From Alphaproteobacteria bacterium (lineage in GTDB: Bacteria; Pseudomonadota; Alphaproteobacteria; Rhizobiales; JAJFHC01), in the NCBI GenBank assembly GCA_021775805.1, contig JAJFHD010000015.1, positions 62,001 through 126,000 of the forward strand: a stretch of DNA of 64,000 bases, written 5' to 3'. The notes beneath the pieces are model-generated. The model had not been told where the DNA came from and searched no databases. It saw only the letters and a program-made list of their open reading frames with translations. This document shows positions 36,431 through 45,022 of the stretch, in pieces (positions within the stretch are counted from its first letter, which is position 1; each line of letters begins with the position of its first letter). The position numbers and the translations under genes were made by a program.

Positions 36431-36469
36431 CACAACAGCGCACAGATGTGTGACAAATTCTGGTAGTTA
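36431..36469. promoter_or_regulatory. Conserved divergent-promoter block, copy B
   Basis: Same 14-base plus 21-base block and 4-base spacing as at 33827-33865, between DUF1989 copy B and the intact class II amidotransferase. It probably contains the shared promoter or operator of this divergent pair. Confidence 0.5.
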
Positions 36470-36565
36470 TACCCACGGTGCCTAATGTTGATCCATTTCA
36501 CCGCGACAATTTTGGTTTGCCGGCAAGGCGCGTTTCGGGCAACCCACACACCGGAGGGAATTTTC

Positions 36566-37330
36566 ATGTGCCGTTGGATGACTTATTCCGGAGACCCGGT
36601 TTATCTCGAGGATCTGATTTACAAACCCGGACATTCGCTCATCGAGCAAAGCCTGAAGGCCGAAGAGGCCAAAGTTCCGACCAACGGCGATGGCTTCGGC
36701 ATCGGATGGTATGGCGAGCGTGAAGTGCCGGGAACCTACCGTGAGGTGCTGCCTGCCTGGAATGATCCCAATCTTCGCAGCCTGGCCCAGCAGATCAAGG
36801 CAGGTCTGTTCTTTGCCCATGTCCGTGCCTCTACCGGCACTGAAACCATTCGTCCGAACTGTCATCCGTTCACCCACAACCAGTGGCTGTTCATGCATAA
36901 CGGTCAGATCGGCGGTTATGCCGGTCTGCGCCGCGATCTGGAAAGCCTTATTCCCGACGAGCTTTACCGCCATCGCCGCGGGACAACCGACAGTGAAGTG
37001 ATCTTTTACCTGCTTTTTGCCCATGGTCTCGAGCAGGATCCTGAAGCCGCAATCAAGGCCACGATCACATGCATCGAGGACAAGATGCGTGAGCGAGGCG
37101 TCGAAAGCCCCTTCCGTTTCACGGCGGCAGTTTCCGATGGCGATCGACTGTTTGCCGTTCGGTATTCGTCCGACGACCGCCCGCCCAGTCTCTATCACAG
37201 TCAGGATACGTCCCAGTTGATCGTCGTGTCTGAGCCCATAGACCTGCCTGAGTACGAATGGCGTCCGGTTCCCGAAAATCACGTTCTCAGCATTGTCGAC
37301 CAGCGGGTTGCCGGCATGATACCGCTGTAA
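36566..37330 (+). CDS. Class II glutamine amidotransferase (EgtC/YafJ-like)
   Basis: A 254-residue Ntn-hydrolase-type glutaminase. After Met removal Cys2 of MCRWMTYSGDPVYLEDLIYK is the nucleophile. Further motifs are NGDGFGIGWYGEREVPGTYR, ADGQ-like FAHVRASTGTETIRPNCHPF with substrate-binding Arg, and FMHNGQIGGYAGLRRDLES. A stand-alone glutaminase of this kind donates ammonia or hydrolyses gamma-glutamyl compounds, as EgtC does in ergothioneine synthesis, but no other ergothioneine gene is visible. The start follows GGAGGG. Paired divergently with DUF1989. Confidence 0.9.
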   Translation: MCRWMTYSGDPVYLEDLIYKPGHSLIEQSLKAEEAKVPTNGDGFGIGWYGEREVPGTYREVLPAWNDPNLRSLAQQIKAGLFFAHVRASTGTETIRPNCHPFTHNQWLFMHNGQIGGYAGLRRDLESLIPDELYRHRRGTTDSEVIFYLLFAHGLEQDPEAAIKATITCIEDKMRERGVESPFRFTAAVSDGDRLFAVRYSSDDRPPSLYHSQDTSQLIVVSEPIDLPEYEWRPVPENHVLSIVDQRVAGMIPL

Positions 37331-37606
37331 GATCCCGAGCGGTTGCAATATTCAAACGACGTGAAGCGATGTCTGGAATTGGCACGTGACAGTGTTCCTT
37401 GGCCTTGTCGGGCTGGAAATCGGCGGCTGGGGGGTATATATGTCCGTTTTGGCGCCTGTTGAACCCAACCAAGATGACGCAAGAATCGATCGGGTTCCCG
37501 ACACCAATCAGCTTGACGTCGATGAGGCACAGGGTTTTAAACAGCAAACAATTGTCAGTAACCGTCGGTCAGAGTGCCGGTGGAAGTAGTCGAAGGGAAT
37601 GAGAAG

Positions 37607-38998
37607 ATGGCGGAGCAGTGGACACCTGAAACCTGGCGGTCAAAGCCAATCATGCAGGTCCCTGAGTTTACCGATAAGGCGGCCCTTGCCGATGTGGAAA
37701 ACCGCCTCTCCGGATATCCCCCGCTGGTGTTTGCCGGTGAGGCCAGGCTGCTGAAATCGCAACTCGCTGACGTGGCCGACGGAAGGGCATTCCTGCTTCA
37801 GGGGGGCGATTGCGCCGAGAGCTTCCTGGAACATTCCCCGGACAATATTCGTGATTTTTTCCGCGTCATGTTGCAGATGGCGGTCGTCCTGACCTATGCC
37901 GCCGCATCGCCGGTGGTCAAGGTAGGCCGGATTGCCGGACAATTTGCCAAGCCCAGATCGTCCGATACGGAAGTCCAGGGCGATGTCGAACTGCCCAGCT
38001 ACCGCGGTGACATCATCAACGCGACCGAATTCAACGAAGCGGCGCGAAATCCCGATCCTGAACGGCAGATCGCAGCATACCGGCAGTCGGCCGCCACCCT
38101 CAATCTGCTCCGCGCATTCGCCCAGGGCGGATACGCGAATCTCGAGCATGTCCATCAATGGACATTGGGATTTCTGGGCGAAGGGCCAGCCTTTGAACAA
38201 TACAAGGAACTGGCCGACAGAATCTCCGAAACGCTCGGGTTCATGAGGGCCTGCGGGCTCAATTCCGACTCTGTGCCACAACTGCGGACGACAGATTTTT
38301 TCACCAGCCATGAAGCCTTGTTGCTGGGCTTTGAGCAGGCCCTGACCCGTGTCGACTCCACATCGGGCGACTGGTACGCCACATCCGGACATTTGCTCTG
38401 GATCGGAGACCGCACCCGCCAGCCCGACGGCGCACATGTGGAATTCTGCAGGGGCGTCAAGAACCCGATTGGCATCAAATGCGGGCCGTCGCTCGATTCG
38501 GAGGGGCTGCTCAAGCTGATCGATATTCTGAACCCTGAAAACGAGGCTGGCCGGATTACACTGATCGCGCGTTATGGTGCAGACAAAGTCGAGGGACACC
38601 TGCCTCAACTGGTTCGTGCCGTGAAGCGTGAAGGCCGCACCGTCGTCTGGTCGTGCGACCCCATGCACGGCAACACGGTCAAGGCATCCAATGGCTTCAA
38701 GACACGACCGTTTGACCTGATCCTCTCGGAAGTTCGCCGGTTCATGTCGGTCCACCGTGCTGAAGGTACCCATGCCGGCGGCGTTCATTTCGAGATGACC
38801 GGTCAGAATGTCACGGAATGCACGGGCGGCGCGCGTCCGGTGACCGAAGCTGATCTGTTTGATCGTTACCACACCCATTGCGATCCTCGACTCAACGCCG
38901 GACAAGCGCTTGAACTGGCGTTTCTCATAGCCGATGGTTTGAAGAGAGAACGCGCAGACAGCGCACCGGACGTCCAGACCGCGGTAGCAGGATTTTAA
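37607..38998 (+). CDS. 3-deoxy-7-phosphoheptulonate synthase, class II
   Basis: A 463-residue plant-type DAHP synthase, the first step of aromatic amino-acid synthesis. Characteristic motifs: [92 protein letters not shown] and [14 protein letters not shown]. Start at 37607 is preceded by AGGGAATGAGAAG. Metal ligands (Cys, His, Glu, Asp) of this class are in these motifs. Monocistronic. Confidence 0.95.
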   Translation: MAEQWTPETWRSKPIMQVPEFTDKAALADVENRLSGYPPLVFAGEARLLKSQLADVADGRAFLLQGGDCAESFLEHSPDNIRDFFRVMLQMAVVLTYAAASPVVKVGRIAGQFAKPRSSDTEVQGDVELPSYRGDIINATEFNEAARNPDPERQIAAYRQSAATLNLLRAFAQGGYANLEHVHQWTLGFLGEGPAFEQYKELADRISETLGFMRACGLNSDSVPQLRTTDFFTSHEALLLGFEQALTRVDSTSGDWYATSGHLLWIGDRTRQPDGAHVEFCRGVKNPIGIKCGPSLDSEGLLKLIDILNPENEAGRITLIARYGADKVEGHLPQLVRAVKREGRTVVWSCDPMHGNTVKASNGFKTRPFDLILSEVRRFMSVHRAEGTHAGGVHFEMTGQNVTECTGGARPVTEADLFDRYHTHCDPRLNAGQALELAFLIADGLKRERADSAPDVQTAVAGF

Positions 38999-39142
38999 CG
39001 CCGTTGACACAATTCAGCCGCGATATCGACATCGTGTTTGTGCCGAATCCAAATTCTGTGGTAGGTTTCTCGTGAGGGGTTTAGCAAAAGTGCAGTCATT
39101 TGATACGCAGTATCGAGGTCTGCAAGGATTAAGGAGAGACGT

Positions 39143-39463
39143 ATGGCGAGGATTGTTTCCAAAATCCGGTGGATGAGCTTTGTTGCTCTGATTGCGGCCA
39201 GTTTTATGTTTACTGCGGCGGAAGTCGAACCGGTCCAGGCCGGCGGCATCAATCTCGATATTTTCGTCGGCCCGAGCCACGGCGGATACCGCGACGACCA
39301 CTACTACAACGAGCCGTCATATTATGCCCCGCCGCCGCGATACAGCCGGCGTTGCCATTACCACAAGCGCAAGCTTCCCGGCGTTCATCGCCACCGGAGA
39401 GTAAGTTGTCACAAGCATCGCAAACGCGTGCGGCGTCACTGGAGCCACGTTCGCGTGCGCTGA
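39143..39463 (+). CDS. Small secreted, Tyr/His/Arg-rich hypothetical protein
   Basis: A 106-residue protein with signal peptide (residues 1 to about 32, SFVALIAASFMFTAAEVEPV then QAGG). The mature part changes from a Tyr/Pro/acidic stretch (YRDDHYYNEPSYYAPPPRY) to a strongly basic tail (HYHKRKLPGVHRHRRV, then KHRKRVRRHWSHVRVR) with two Cys. AAGGAGAG precedes the ATG and a good terminator follows. Family unknown; small envelope proteins of this type are common in rhizobial relatives. Confidence 0.7.
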   Translation: MARIVSKIRWMSFVALIAASFMFTAAEVEPVQAGGINLDIFVGPSHGGYRDDHYYNEPSYYAPPPRYSRRCHYHKRKLPGVHRHRRVSCHKHRKRVRRHWSHVRVR

Positions 39464-39497
39464 CAACACTGCCTGGCACGATTGCCGGATTAACGAG

Positions 39498-39523
39498 AAG
39501 GTGCAGTTTTTTGCACCTTTTTT
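39498..39523 (+). terminator. Rho-independent terminator
   Basis: AAGGTGCA and TGCACCTT form an 8-bp stem with loop GTTTTT, followed by TTTT. It sits 35 bases after the small secreted protein gene and before the convergent lipoprotein gene. Confidence 0.85.
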
Positions 39524-39576
39524 CGTTCTACGGTAAGTGTTTTTGTTTTTGTCCTCGACTGTCCGCGGACCGTTTG

Positions 39577-40035
39577 TCAGATGCAGGCCTTTGACCCGTT
39601 GGCCCACAACAGCACGTCGTCCTTGAGACGCTGTGCAAGCACCTGATCTTCTGGCACCTGTGAAAAATTCAGTTCCGTCAGGCTCGTCCCGGTATCACGG
39701 AAGCCGACCGAAAACACGGTGGTGGGCGGCGCACCGGCTTGGGCTCCTGCCGGTCTCAGCACAAGCCGTACAGTGGGGTGTCCTTTTGCTTCATCGGGCA
39801 CGGCCAGCACAGTCAGTGCGGCCAACTCTTCCGATTTCGTAGGCCAGCAGGTGCGGGCCAGTTCTCCAACGTTGGCCGCAAGCCGGCGCGGATCTCCGGG
39901 AGCGGTATATACCGTGTCGGAAACCGGCGGTTGAGCCGGGCTCCCGCCGCACGCGGCAGTCAGCATTGCCGCCGCGAACACAGCACACAACGACACCCCT
40001 GATTTCTGCAGATAATTGGCGTACCCAACCCACAT
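39577..40035 (-). CDS. Putative lipoprotein
   Basis: A 152-residue protein whose N-terminal hydrophobic segment (VSLCAVFAAAMLTAACGGS) ends in LTAAC-G, a possible lipoprotein cleavage site at C29. The -3 residue is Thr, so this is only a fair lipobox. The mature part (TVYTAPGDPRRLAANVGELA, LRPAGAQAGAPPTT) has no recognised domain. Start near 40035 is uncertain because a GTG at V14 is possible. Divergent from nadE. Function unknown. Confidence 0.65.
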   Translation of the reverse strand: MWVGYANYLQKSGVSLCAVFAAAMLTAACGGSPAQPPVSDTVYTAPGDPRRLAANVGELARTCWPTKSEELAALTVLAVPDEAKGHPTVRLVLRPAGAQAGAPPTTVFSVGFRDTGTSLTELNFSQVPEDQVLAQRLKDDVLLWANGSKACI

Positions 40036-40196
40036 GTACCTAATCTACAGCCAGTTCCCCCGGCGTCAATCTATCCGGGCCACATTTACACCATTCTTTT
40101 TTCTGTTTGCGCTGTTGCCGGCTTTTGAGCCGGGATATAAGAACCTACGTCAAATCCTTTGGTATCAATTCCTTGCAGAGAAAAACTCAGGCAGAC

Positions 40197-41858
40197 ATGA
40201 CGCGGACGCTGAAAATCGCAATGGCGCAACTCAATCCGGTGCTGGGCGATATCGCGGGCAATGCAGAACTGGTGCGCAGTACACGGGCAAAGGCCGCTGC
40301 GATGAACGCCGACCTTGTGTTGTTCAGCGAATTGTTCATCACCGGTTACCCGACCGAGGATCTGGTACTTAAACCAGCCTTCCAGCGCGCCGCCCGCGCG
40401 GCAGTCGAGACCCTCGCGGCAGAGACATCCGACGGTGGCCCGGCGGTGCTGTTGGGAACACCATGGGTCGATGACGGGAAGCTTTACAATGCCATCGCCC
40501 TGCTTGATCAGGGCCAGGTCAGGACTGTCCGTTTCAAGGTCGACCTGCCAAATTACGGCGTATTCGACGAAAAGCGTCTGTTCGAACCCGGTCCCATGCC
40601 CGGTCCTGTCGAATTCCGGGGCGTGCGCCTGGGCGTGCCGATCTGCGAGGATATCTGGAATGAGGAAGTCTGTGAGTGCCTTGAAGAGACCGGCGCCGAA
40701 ATACTGATTGTCCCCAACGGATCCCCCTACGATTTCGACAAGCAGGATGTGCGCCTCAATATTGTGGTCGGCCGGGTGACCGAAACCGGTTTGCCGCTTG
40801 CTTATCTGAACCAGCTGGGCGGGCAGGATGAGTTGGTCTTCGACGGCGCCTCGTTTGTTCTGAATGCGGACTGCACCCTTGCTCTCCAAATGCCGGCCTG
40901 GCAGGAATCGATCACCCTGACGTCCTGGGAGGAAGACGGCAACGGTTGGGTCTGCGAACCAGGCGAAGTTGTCCCTGTAGAAGAGGGGCTTGAGTCGATC
41001 TACTCGGCCTGCGTGCTGGGCCTGCGCGACTATGTCAACAAGAACCGGTTTCCCAGTGTCGTCCTTGGCATGTCCGGCGGCATAGACTCCGCAATCTGTG
41101 CCGCCATGGCGACCGATGCCCTTGGAGCCGACCGGGTTCACTGCGTCATGCTGCCCTACCGCTACACCAGTGAGGACAGTCTCACTGATGCCCGGGAATG
41201 TGCGGCGGCTCTCGGCGTGCGCTATGACATCGTTCCCATATCCGACCCGGTCGAAGGATTCGACACCGCTCTGTCGAAAATGTTTGAAGGTCGGGAGCCG
41301 GACGTCACTGAAGAGAATATCCAGTCCAGGGTCCGCGGATCGATACTGATGGCGATCTCGAACAAGTTTGGTCCCATGGTTGTGACCACGGGCAACAAGT
41401 CGGAGGTGTCGGTCGGCTACGCCACCCTTTATGGTGACATGAACGGCGGCTTCAATCCGATCAAGGACCTTTACAAGACACAAGTTTTCGATCTGGCGGG
41501 CTTCCGCAATCAAAAACGGCCCAAGGGCTGTTTGGGTCCCGAAGGCCGGGTGATTCCGGAGAACATCATCATCAAACCGCCCACCGCCGAACTTCGCGAA
41601 GGCCAGAAGGATGAGGACTCTCTGCCGCCTTATGACAAGCTCGATGACATTCTGGCATGCCTGATCGAGGACGAGTTGTCGGTTTCGGAGATTATGGCGC
41701 GCGGCCACGAAAAAGAGACGGTGGAGCGGATCCAGCACTTGCTCTACATCGCCGAGTACAAGCGCCGTCAGGCGGCCCCCGGTGTCAAGGTTTCGGATCG
41801 AAATTTCGGTCGCGACCGCCGCTACCCTATTACCAATGCCTATCGGGATCGCGGCTGA
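40197..41858 (+). CDS. nadE: Glutamine-dependent NAD+ synthetase
   Basis: A 553-residue two-domain enzyme. The N-terminal nitrilase-like glutaminase (1 to about 265) shows LVLFSELFITGYPTEDL (Glu), VRTVRFKVDLPNYGVFDEKR (Lys) and GVPICEDIWNEEVCE (Cys). The C-terminal ATP-pyrophosphatase synthetase domain has VLGMSGGIDSAICAAMATDA and TTGNKSEVSVGYATLYGDMN. It makes NAD from deamido-NAD and glutamine. The start at 40197 is the first position matching the family. The amidase-like flavoprotein gene follows in the same direction after 44 bases. Confidence 0.96.
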   Translation: MTRTLKIAMAQLNPVLGDIAGNAELVRSTRAKAAAMNADLVLFSELFITGYPTEDLVLKPAFQRAARAAVETLAAETSDGGPAVLLGTPWVDDGKLYNAIALLDQGQVRTVRFKVDLPNYGVFDEKRLFEPGPMPGPVEFRGVRLGVPICEDIWNEEVCECLEETGAEILIVPNGSPYDFDKQDVRLNIVVGRVTETGLPLAYLNQLGGQDELVFDGASFVLNADCTLALQMPAWQESITLTSWEEDGNGWVCEPGEVVPVEEGLESIYSACVLGLRDYVNKNRFPSVVLGMSGGIDSAICAAMATDALGADRVHCVMLPYRYTSEDSLTDARECAAALGVRYDIVPISDPVEGFDTALSKMFEGREPDVTEENIQSRVRGSILMAISNKFGPMVVTTGNKSEVSVGYATLYGDMNGGFNPIKDLYKTQVFDLAGFRNQKRPKGCLGPEGRVIPENIIIKPPTAELREGQKDEDSLPPYDKLDDILACLIEDELSVSEIMARGHEKETVERIQHLLYIAEYKRRQAAPGVKVSDRNFGRDRRYPITNAYRDRG

Positions 41859-41902
41859 GCGCCCGTTCTCCAACGAACCAATCGACGACAAGGATACGCC
41901 CG

Positions 41903-44002
41903 ATGACTCGTGATCCACGTTACGACATTCTGTTTGAACCGGTGCAGATCGGACCGGTGACCGCCCGCAACAGATTTTTCCAGGTGCCCCACTGTATCAG
42001 CATGGGCCATCGTTATCCCTTTGCCCAGGCAGCCCTGCGCGGCATCAAGGCCGAAGGCGGCTGGGCCGTGGTCTGCACCGAGGAAGCCGAGATCCATCAT
42101 TCATCGGAAATCTCGCCGGCCTGCGAACACCGCATCTGGGACGCCCAGGACATGCCGGCATTGCGCCTGATGACCGAGGCCGTGCACGAACATGGCAGCC
42201 TTGCGGGCATTGAACTTGTCTACAACGGCCATCATGCGCCAAACCGCTACAGCCGCGAGACGCCAATGGCGCCGTCCCATGTGCCGGTCGATAGTCATGA
42301 ACCGGTCCAGGCGCGCGCCATGGACAAGCAGGACATTTCGAATTTCAGGCGCTGGCACCGCGATGCCGGACTGCGTGCCCGCGATGCCGGCTTCGACATC
42401 GTCTACGCCTATTCCGGCCACGACATGAGCCTGCCCATGCATTTTCTGTCGAAGCGTCACAACGCCCGTATCGACGAATATGGCGGCAGCCTGGAAAACC
42501 GGGTACGGCTGTTCCGCGAAATGATCGAGGACCTCAAGGATGCCGTCGGCGACCGCTGTGCTGTGGCGGTCCGTCTGGCGGTCGACGAAATGCTTGGCGC
42601 CGATGGACTGGAATCGAACAGCGAGGGCCATGATACCGTAGCCATGTTGGCGGAGCTGCCCGATATCTGGGACGTCAATATCGCCGACTGGAGCAACGAC
42701 TCCATGACCGCCCGTTTCAGCGAGGAAGGCTTTCAGGAACCCTACACCGCGTTCGTCAAGAGCCTGACCACCAAGCCGGTGGTCGGCGTCGGGCGCTTTA
42801 CCTCGCCGGACGCCATGGTCAGCCAGATCAAACGCGGCGTGCTCGACATGATCGGCGCCGCCAGGCCGTCGATTGCCGATCCTTTCCTGCCGAAAAAGAT
42901 TGAGGACGGCCGCGCCGATGAAATCCGAGAATGCATCGGCTGCAACATCTGTGTCGCCTCCGACAACGTGGTGATGCCCATCCGTTGTACCCAGAACCCG
43001 ACAATGGGTGAAGAATGGCGCCGCCAGTGGCATCCTGAAGTGATACCGCCAACTCAGGCCGATACCCGTGTCCTGGTCGTCGGAGCCGGCCCGTCCGGCC
43101 TCGAATGTGCCAGGGCTCTGGGTGTCAGGGGCGCCTCGGTCACGCTTGCCGAGGCAAGCGGCGAACTCGGCGGGCGGTCTGCCCGTGAGTCGCGTCTGCC
43201 GGGGTTGTCTACCTGGGCACGCGTGCGCGACTACCGGGTGGGGCGCCTGCAGGAAATGGTCAATGTGGAAACCTATCTGAAAAGCGCATTGGACGCCGAA
43301 CACGTGCTCGAGTTTGGTTGCGAGCATGTGGCTCTGGCGACCGGTTCGTCTTGGCGCAGGGATACCGTCGGCCGTCACCTCAAGCGGCCCGTCGATGGCC
43401 TCGATCAGATGCCCGTCTTCACGCCTGACGATTTACTGTCTGATGGTTTCGACCCTGATGCCATGCCTGAAGGCAATGTCGTCGTGTTTGATGACGACCA
43501 TTATTACCTCGGCGGTGCCATCGCCGAGGTCCTTGTGAATCAGGGCAGGGGCGTGACGCTTGTCACGCCGGCTTCGGAAGTGTCCGCATGGACCAGCAAC
43601 ACGCTCGAGCAGGTCAGAATTCAGACGGTACTTCTGGAGAAAGGTGTCACGATCCTCCAGCAACGAGGCCTTGCGCGGGTCGGGCAGGGCGCCGTCGACC
43701 TGCACTGTGTCTTTACCGGACGGCAGGAGACCATCGACTGCGCCGCCCTGGTATCCGTCACCGCCCGGCTTCCGGACCGAACCCTATACGACGCTTTGCT
43801 GGCGCGCGACGACGACTGGCCCGGCGCGGGGATCAAATCGGTCACCCTGATCGGCGACGCCCTGGCGCCGGGCACGATTGCTGCAGCCGTCTATGGCGGT
43901 CATCGCTACGCCCGTGAATTTGACACCACACCGGATCCCGACAAGGCACCCTTCAGAAGGGAAATGCCCTGGTACGGTGATAGGCACCCGGCCTGGTCGT
44001 AG
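41903..44002 (+). CDS. Trimethylamine/dimethylamine-dehydrogenase-like flavin/iron-sulfur oxidoreductase
   Basis: A 699-residue protein laid out like trimethylamine dehydrogenase. The Old-Yellow-type barrel begins DPRYDILFEPVQIGPVTARN. VPHC at C31 aligns with the Cys that carries covalent 6-S-cysteinyl FMN, and R-N-F/D-E-Y-G-G-S-L-E-N-R motifs follow. CIGCNICVASDNVVMPIRC is a C-x2-C-x2-C-x11-C [4Fe-4S] site with TMADH spacing. A C-terminal Rossmann domain (VVGAGPSGLECARALG) follows. The bowl residue equivalent to Tyr60 appears to be Glu (TEE), so the substrate may differ. Such enzymes pass electrons to ETF. Confidence 0.88.
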   Translation: MTRDPRYDILFEPVQIGPVTARNRFFQVPHCISMGHRYPFAQAALRGIKAEGGWAVVCTEEAEIHHSSEISPACEHRIWDAQDMPALRLMTEAVHEHGSLAGIELVYNGHHAPNRYSRETPMAPSHVPVDSHEPVQARAMDKQDISNFRRWHRDAGLRARDAGFDIVYAYSGHDMSLPMHFLSKRHNARIDEYGGSLENRVRLFREMIEDLKDAVGDRCAVAVRLAVDEMLGADGLESNSEGHDTVAMLAELPDIWDVNIADWSNDSMTARFSEEGFQEPYTAFVKSLTTKPVVGVGRFTSPDAMVSQIKRGVLDMIGAARPSIADPFLPKKIEDGRADEIRECIGCNICVASDNVVMPIRCTQNPTMGEEWRRQWHPEVIPPTQADTRVLVVGAGPSGLECARALGVRGASVTLAEASGELGGRSARESRLPGLSTWARVRDYRVGRLQEMVNVETYLKSALDAEHVLEFGCEHVALATGSSWRRDTVGRHLKRPVDGLDQMPVFTPDDLLSDGFDPDAMPEGNVVVFDDDHYYLGGAIAEVLVNQGRGVTLVTPASEVSAWTSNTLEQVRIQTVLLEKGVTILQQRGLARVGQGAVDLHCVFTGRQETIDCAALVSVTARLPDRTLYDALLARDDDWPGAGIKSVTLIGDALAPGTIAAAVYGGHRYAREFDTTPDPDKAPFRREMPWYGDRHPAWS

Positions 44003-44059
44003 TTGGGGGCGTGAGCGAAAGCGACGACCCGGCGGCATCAATGAGGGGGTGTACTATTT

Positions 44060-45016
44060 TCAGTAAAGCGTTTTCCCAATTCGGTCGAAGCGTATGGCTC
44101 CGGGCCACCGCATCACCTGCCACCAATCGGCCGTTCCGTTCTGAGAGAAGTACAAAACTTCCGCTCGGCTGACGAGATTGACTGCCGGTACAAATCCGAC
44201 GTGAGACATGAACCGGCTATCGGTGGAATTGTCCCGATGATCCCCCATCATGAAATAGTGATCGTCCGGAACAACAAACTTGCCGGTGTTGTCGCCAGGG
44301 CCGCGGTCGAAAAGATCCAGCGTCCTGTAGAAGACGCCGTTGGGCAGCGTCTCACGATGCATCTTGATATGCTGAACACTTCCATCGGGGTGTTCGTTGG
44401 CAAAATCATCTATGCGTTCACGCTTGATCGGCTTGTCATTGATATGAAGCACGCCATCGATCATCTGAACCCGGTCGCCCGGCAAGCCGATCAGGCGTTT
44501 GACATAGTCAGTCTGATTGTCGCTTGGTAATTTGAAGATCACAACGTCGCCGCGGTTGGGATCCCGCTCACGATAGGCGTTCTTGTCGGCAAACACGTAA
44601 TCGCCGATGAGCAGGGTCGGTTTCATCGACCCTGCAGGAATTGAGTAACTTGCGACGGGTGGTTCGAAGACGACCTGAATGAGCGTCATTGCAAGATAAA
44701 CGGAGACGTAAACATACCAGCGATTGAAACGCGTCAGTTCCAGTTTGCCCACGTAGCGCGCACCGATGAACGCATCAGCAATGGCGTAGATGTAAAGCCC
44801 CGCGAAGATCGCCGCAGCGAGATAGAGCCCGATGACGCCATGAAAAGAAAAAAGGAACATTGAAACGGTGGCTGCGACACCGAAGGCGGCCACGTAGAGA
44901 GCAAAAAACACAGCCGCCCGCTTGAGTTGGCCGTTGTAGAGTTGGCCCAATCCCATGAGAACGGCAGACAGCAGCGCCGCGACAACCGGATGCCGCTTTT
45001 TTGCGTGTTGTGTCAT
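44060..45016 (-). CDS. lepB: Signal peptidase I with extended membrane N-terminus
   Basis: A 318-residue protein. Residues 110-318 are signal peptidase I: catalytic S130 in SIPAGSMKPTLLIGD, K173 in DYVKRLIGLPGDRV, and the conserved FMMGDHRDNSTDSR. Residues 1-117 contain three to four hydrophobic segments (AALLSAVLMGLGQLY, then YVAAFGVAATVSMFLF, then GLYLAAAIFAGLYIYAIADAF) not found in compact LepB. It cleaves signal peptides at the outer face of the inner membrane. It starts 6 bases before the end of the malic enzyme gene on the same strand, so they are probably co-transcribed. Confidence 0.93.
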   Translation of the reverse strand: MTQHAKKRHPVVAALLSAVLMGLGQLYNGQLKRAAVFFALYVAAFGVAATVSMFLFSFHGVIGLYLAAAIFAGLYIYAIADAFIGARYVGKLELTRFNRWYVYVSVYLAMTLIQVVFEPPVASYSIPAGSMKPTLLIGDYVFADKNAYRERDPNRGDVVIFKLPSDNQTDYVKRLIGLPGDRVQMIDGVLHINDKPIKRERIDDFANEHPDGSVQHIKMHRETLPNGVFYRTLDLFDRGPGDNTGKFVVPDDHYFMMGDHRDNSTDSRFMSHVGFVPAVNLVSRAEVLYFSQNGTADWWQVMRWPGAIRFDRIGKTLY

Positions 45017-45022
45017 GTATGA

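Noticed and set aside
37331-37606. Short overlapping frames upstream of the DAHP synthase gene
   Set aside because: None has a ribosome site or similarity. Treated as leader sequence.
39001-39035. TTGACA at 39004 as a promoter for the small secreted protein
   Set aside because: No acceptable -10 at 16-18 bases, and the TTGACA lies just after the upstream stop codon.
40086-41918. 610-codon open frame antisense to nadE
   Set aside because: Opposite strand of a certain gene, no ribosome site, no recognisable motif.
42101-43378. 425-codon minus-strand frame inside the amine-dehydrogenase-like gene
   Set aside because: Shadow of the sense frame, with His/Asp/Gly-rich low-complexity content.
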